Shown here: positions 16,114-18,153 of the stretch, piece after piece
Numbering within the stretch: the first letter of the stretch is position 1
How the letters are laid out: each line of letters opens with the position of its first letter
Assembly: GCA_041859205.1 (NCBI GenBank)
Contig: JBHEKU010000271.1
Coordinates: 1-18,153 of the forward strand
Reading direction: 5' to 3'
From: JAFDZO01 sp041859205
Lineage (GTDB): Bacteria; Bacteroidota; Ignavibacteria; Tepidaquicellales; Tepidaquicellaceae
DNA length: 18,153 nt
The notes under the pieces: model-generated
The model's input: the letters and a program-made list of their open reading frames with translations, nothing else
Told to the model about the DNA's origin: nothing
Database searches by the model: none
Position numbers and translations under genes: made by a program

Positions 16114-17076
16114 TTGAGTATAAAGAATAAAAGAATTTTGCTTACAGGCGGCGCAGGATTTATTGGCAGCACTTTAGTTTCAAAGCTGTACAAAGATAAT
16201 GAAATATTAGTATACGATAATTTCAGCAGAGACTCACTTACTTATAAAAATCTTAAATCAAAAAACATTACAATAGTAAAAGGTGACGTTCTTGATTTAA
16301 ATCACTTAACAAAAACAGTAGAAGATTTTCGTCCTCAAATGGCAGTTCACCTTGCTTCTATTGCAGGGGTAGATACAGTGATGAGAAATCCTGTTAAAAC
16401 TCTTGAAGTAATTTTAATAGGTACATTTAATTTTTTAAACAGCCTGAAAAAATATTCAGGTGACTTAGAGCGTGTTATGGACTTTTCCACCAGCGAAGTG
16501 TTAGGCTCATACGCTTATAAATCAACTGAACTTTCCAGTACAAATTTTGCTCCGGTGGGTGAGGCGCGATGGACTTATTCTATAGGTAAAGTAGCAGGTG
16601 AACACTTAATGCATGCATTTTCGAAAGAGCATAATTACCCTTCGGTTACAATCAGACCTTTCAATATCTACGGAGTCGGCCAGGTGGGCGAAGGCGCAAT
16701 TCATGTATTCATAAAAAATGCTGTTAAAAACAAAACGATTGAAATACACGGCGACGGCGACCAGATCCGTTCATGGTGCTATGTAGATGATATGGTTGAC
16801 GGAATTATTTTATGTCTCACAAAAAAAGAAGCTATAGGTGAAATATTTAACATCGGTAATCCTAAAGGAACGATAACTATTTCCTCGCTTGCAGAGAAAA
16901 TTGTTTTGTTGTGTAAATCAAAATCTAAAATAAAATACGTTCCGAAAAATTATGTTGATGTTGAGCTGAGAATTCCGAGCATTGAAAAAGCAAAGGAACT
17001 TCTGGGGTTTAAACCAAAAGTTGATCTGAACGAAGGCATTAAAAAAACCGCTCAATACTATAAAAAATATTCATAA
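16114..17076 (+). CDS. NAD-dependent nucleotide-sugar epimerase/dehydratase/decarboxylase (extended SDR)
   Basis: The 320-residue enzyme has the dinucleotide-binding GGAGFIG (12-18), the active-site YSIGK (Y155, K159) and FSTSEV (S125-T126-S127-E128). The TSEV form with glutamate resembles UDP-xylose synthase and the ArnA decarboxylase domain (STSEVYG), although the following residues are LG rather than YG. Also present are RPFNIYGVGQ (181-190) and GDGDQIRSWCYVDD (213-226), where an arginine sits as in UXS/ArnA. Oxidation at C4 of a UDP-sugar, with decarboxylation or epimerisation, is therefore the most likely activity; a 4,6-dehydratase or plain epimerase cannot be excluded. TTG at 16114 is forced by an in-frame TAA at 16105 and the nearby Rossmann motif. 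It precedes a formyltransferase, the other half of ArnA. Confidence 0.82.
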   Translation: MSIKNKRILLTGGAGFIGSTLVSKLYKDNEILVYDNFSRDSLTYKNLKSKNITIVKGDVLDLNHLTKTVEDFRPQMAVHLASIAGVDTVMRNPVKTLEVILIGTFNFLNSLKKYSGDLERVMDFSTSEVLGSYAYKSTELSSTNFAPVGEARWTYSIGKVAGEHLMHAFSKEHNYPSVTIRPFNIYGVGQVGEGAIHVFIKNAVKNKTIEIHGDGDQIRSWCYVDDMVDGIILCLTKKEAIGEIFNIGNPKGTITISSLAEKIVLLCKSKSKIKYVPKNYVDVELRIPSIEKAKELLGFKPKVDLNEGIKKTAQYYKKYS

Positions 17077-17093
17077 TTTTTGATATTCAATTA

Positions 17094-17996
17094 ATGAAAT
17101 TTTTTATTCCCATTCATTCTGTTTCAAGTTATGTATGCCTTAAAAAAATAATTGAAAAAGGTTACAAACCCGGAGTTGTTATAACTCATGAAAAATATGA
17201 ACGGGAAAAACTTTCTAAAGATTTTTATATCCCTGTAGAAAAACTTTGTAAGAGGAATAAAATAAAACTCATACAATCCGATAATCCCGCTGAATATATC
17301 TCTGAACTTGAAAACTACGATGTTGGTATTTGTGTCGGCTATATGAAGATATTAAAAAAAGATTTAATCGATAAAGCTAAGTACGGAATATTTAATCTTC
17401 ATTGCGGAAAGCTGCCGGAATACAGAGGCAGAGCGCCGATATCACGAACAATTATGAACGGCGATGCAGAACTTATTGCAACGCTTCATAAAATGGATGA
17501 GGGAGTTGATTCAGGACCAATAGCAGTTGAAACTAAAATAAAACTTACTTCGAAGGATGATGTAAATACTCTTTATAAAAAGTTCAGTGAGAATTCTTAC
17601 AAAAGCATTGTTGAGCTTTTAAAAAAATTGAGAACAGGGGAGCTGAAGCTAAGAAAGCAAAGAAGCGTAAGCAATAAAGCGTACACCGTTTTAAGTGAAG
17701 AAGAGTGCAGAATTGACTGGAAGAAAAATACTAAACAAATATTTAATAAAGTGAGAGCTTTGAAAGTGCCTTATCCTCAGGCTTTTACAACTTTAAATGA
17801 AAAGAAATATTCTGTAAACAACGCAGGGATGACAAAACACGCTGCAAAAAATAAGCCGGGTATAATTGAAAAAATTGCCGGAGATAAACTGTATGTAAAT
17901 ACCAGGGATGGTATTATTAAAGTGAGTGAAATTTATTCAGATAATAAAAAAATTAATTTACTAAAAGATTTTAAAGCAGGGGACACTTTTAAATAA
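17094..17996 (+). CDS. ArnA/Fmt-like formyltransferase acting on an aminosugar
   Basis: The 300-residue protein belongs to the 10-formyltetrahydrofolate-dependent formyltransferases. The catalytic triad is visible: N101 and H103 in FNLHCGKLPEYRG and D139 in DEGVDSGPI, one position off the N102/H104/D140 of E. coli ArnA. The LPEYRGRAP loop is the usual folate-site segment. The C-terminal part (about 200-300) has RIDWKKNTKQIFNKVRAL and PYPQAF, as in the second domain of ArnA and Fmt. A role on methionyl-tRNA is less likely because it follows an SDR nucleotide-sugar enzyme rather than def or rsmB. It probably N-formylates a UDP- or dTDP-linked 4-amino sugar in the cytoplasm. An aminotransferase to make the amino group is not in the window and may lie downstream. 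ATG at 17094 is 17 bases after the SDR gene. Confidence 0.85.
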   Translation: MKFFIPIHSVSSYVCLKKIIEKGYKPGVVITHEKYEREKLSKDFYIPVEKLCKRNKIKLIQSDNPAEYISELENYDVGICVGYMKILKKDLIDKAKYGIFNLHCGKLPEYRGRAPISRTIMNGDAELIATLHKMDEGVDSGPIAVETKIKLTSKDDVNTLYKKFSENSYKSIVELLKKLRTGELKLRKQRSVSNKAYTVLSEEECRIDWKKNTKQIFNKVRALKVPYPQAFTTLNEKKYSVNNAGMTKHAAKNKPGIIEKIAGDKLYVNTRDGIIKVSEIYSDNKKINLLKDFKAGDTFK

Positions 17997-18153
17997 TGAA
18001 AATAATTGATGCACATATTCACATTGGAAAATGGAGCGAGATTTTTTTAAATCTTGAATCAACTGTTGATGAAGCCGTTATTGAATTAAAAAAATCCGGA
18101 ATTGATGAAGCTATCTGTATGCCTACGGACAGGACTTCAAATGCGGAACTGCT
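17996..18153 (+). CDS. Amidohydrolase-family metal-dependent hydrolase, N-terminal fragment cut by the window edge
   Basis: The first 52 codons read MKIIDAHIHIGKW and continue to TSNAEL at the right edge. DAHIHIG carries the HxH metal-binding motif (H7, H9) at the start of the TIM-barrel amidohydrolases of the amidohydrolase_2/TatD-like kind, and the segment ELKKSGIDEAICMPTDR fits the following helix and strand. The ATG overlaps the stop of the formyltransferase by one base (TAATG), so the two are translationally coupled and probably work in one pathway. A deformylase or deacetylase step on a glycan intermediate is one possibility, decarboxylation of a small acid another; the rest of the protein is outside the window. 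Confidence 0.7.
   Translation, partial: MKIIDAHIHIGKWSEIFLNLESTVDEAVIELKKSGIDEAICMPTDRTSNAEL

Noticed and set aside
17094..17996. Methionyl-tRNA formyltransferase (fmt)
   Set aside because: Catalytic residues are shared with Fmt, but the neighbours are nucleotide-sugar and glycan genes, with no def, rsmB or priA, and the residue spacing follows ArnA.
17996..18153. ArnD-type (NodB) deacetylase
   Set aside because: The visible start DAHIHIG is an amidohydrolase HxH motif, not a NodB TFDDG motif.
1..18153. CRISPR array, tRNA/rRNA genes, toxin-antitoxin or anti-phage genes
   Set aside because: No regularly spaced repeats, no recognisable tRNA or rRNA sequence and no defence-type domain was found on either strand.

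Overview
The window looks like a piece of an AT-rich genome from the Bacteroidota/Chlorobiota side of the tree, with Ignavibacteria-like relatives as my best guess. The evidence is two PorV/PorQ-type outer-membrane proteins, an exported protein with Asp-boxes and a FlgD/Por-tail-like C-terminus, promoters of the TTG-N20-TA type, few Shine-Dalgarno sequences and frequent TTG starts. This is inference from gene content, not a taxonomic placement.

Layout. (1) Positions 1 to about 176 are more GC-rich (about 53% by hand count) and carry the end of an IS21-family element: two direct copies of a TCGGCAT...TGACCC-type terminal repeat and the first codons of an IstA-like transposase reading leftwards out of the window. 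This block cuts off an ABC exporter gene after about 111 codons. (2) From 171 to 7631 all genes are on the minus strand. In transcription order they are a parvulin-type lipoprotein foldase, a SurA-like periplasmic chaperone, a membrane-anchored von Willebrand A-like protein, an ABC exporter half-transporter with a degenerate catalytic site, and the broken partner half-transporter. Two 25-nt hairpins sit between the first three genes. (3) A 378-bp divergent intergenic region (7632-8009) holds outward promoters and a 9+9 bp inverted repeat overlapping the leftward one. (4) Rightward, a probable outer-membrane barrel gene (8010-8765) ends in a clear intrinsic terminator. (5) A second rightward series (8959-13376) encodes a lipoprotein with two duplicated Ig-like domains, an Asp-box exoprotein and two PorV/PorQ-like barrels. 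It looks like a cell-surface or type IX secretion-related unit. (6) Positions 13419-18153 are a tightly packed glycan-modification cluster: an ArnT/PMT-type polyprenyl-phosphate sugar transferase, a FemAB/GNAT-like acyltransferase, an SDR nucleotide-sugar enzyme with an ArnA/UXS-like TSEV motif, an ArnA-like formyltransferase and the start of an amidohydrolase.

The window is dominated by cell-envelope biology: outer-membrane protein folding, surface protein export, small-molecule export and glycan decoration. I see no CRISPR, tRNA, rRNA or defence genes. The best candidates for something not routinely described are the split Arn-like formylation cluster with a FemAB-like enzyme and an amidohydrolase, the exoprotein/PorV pairing, and the two matched intercistronic hairpins.
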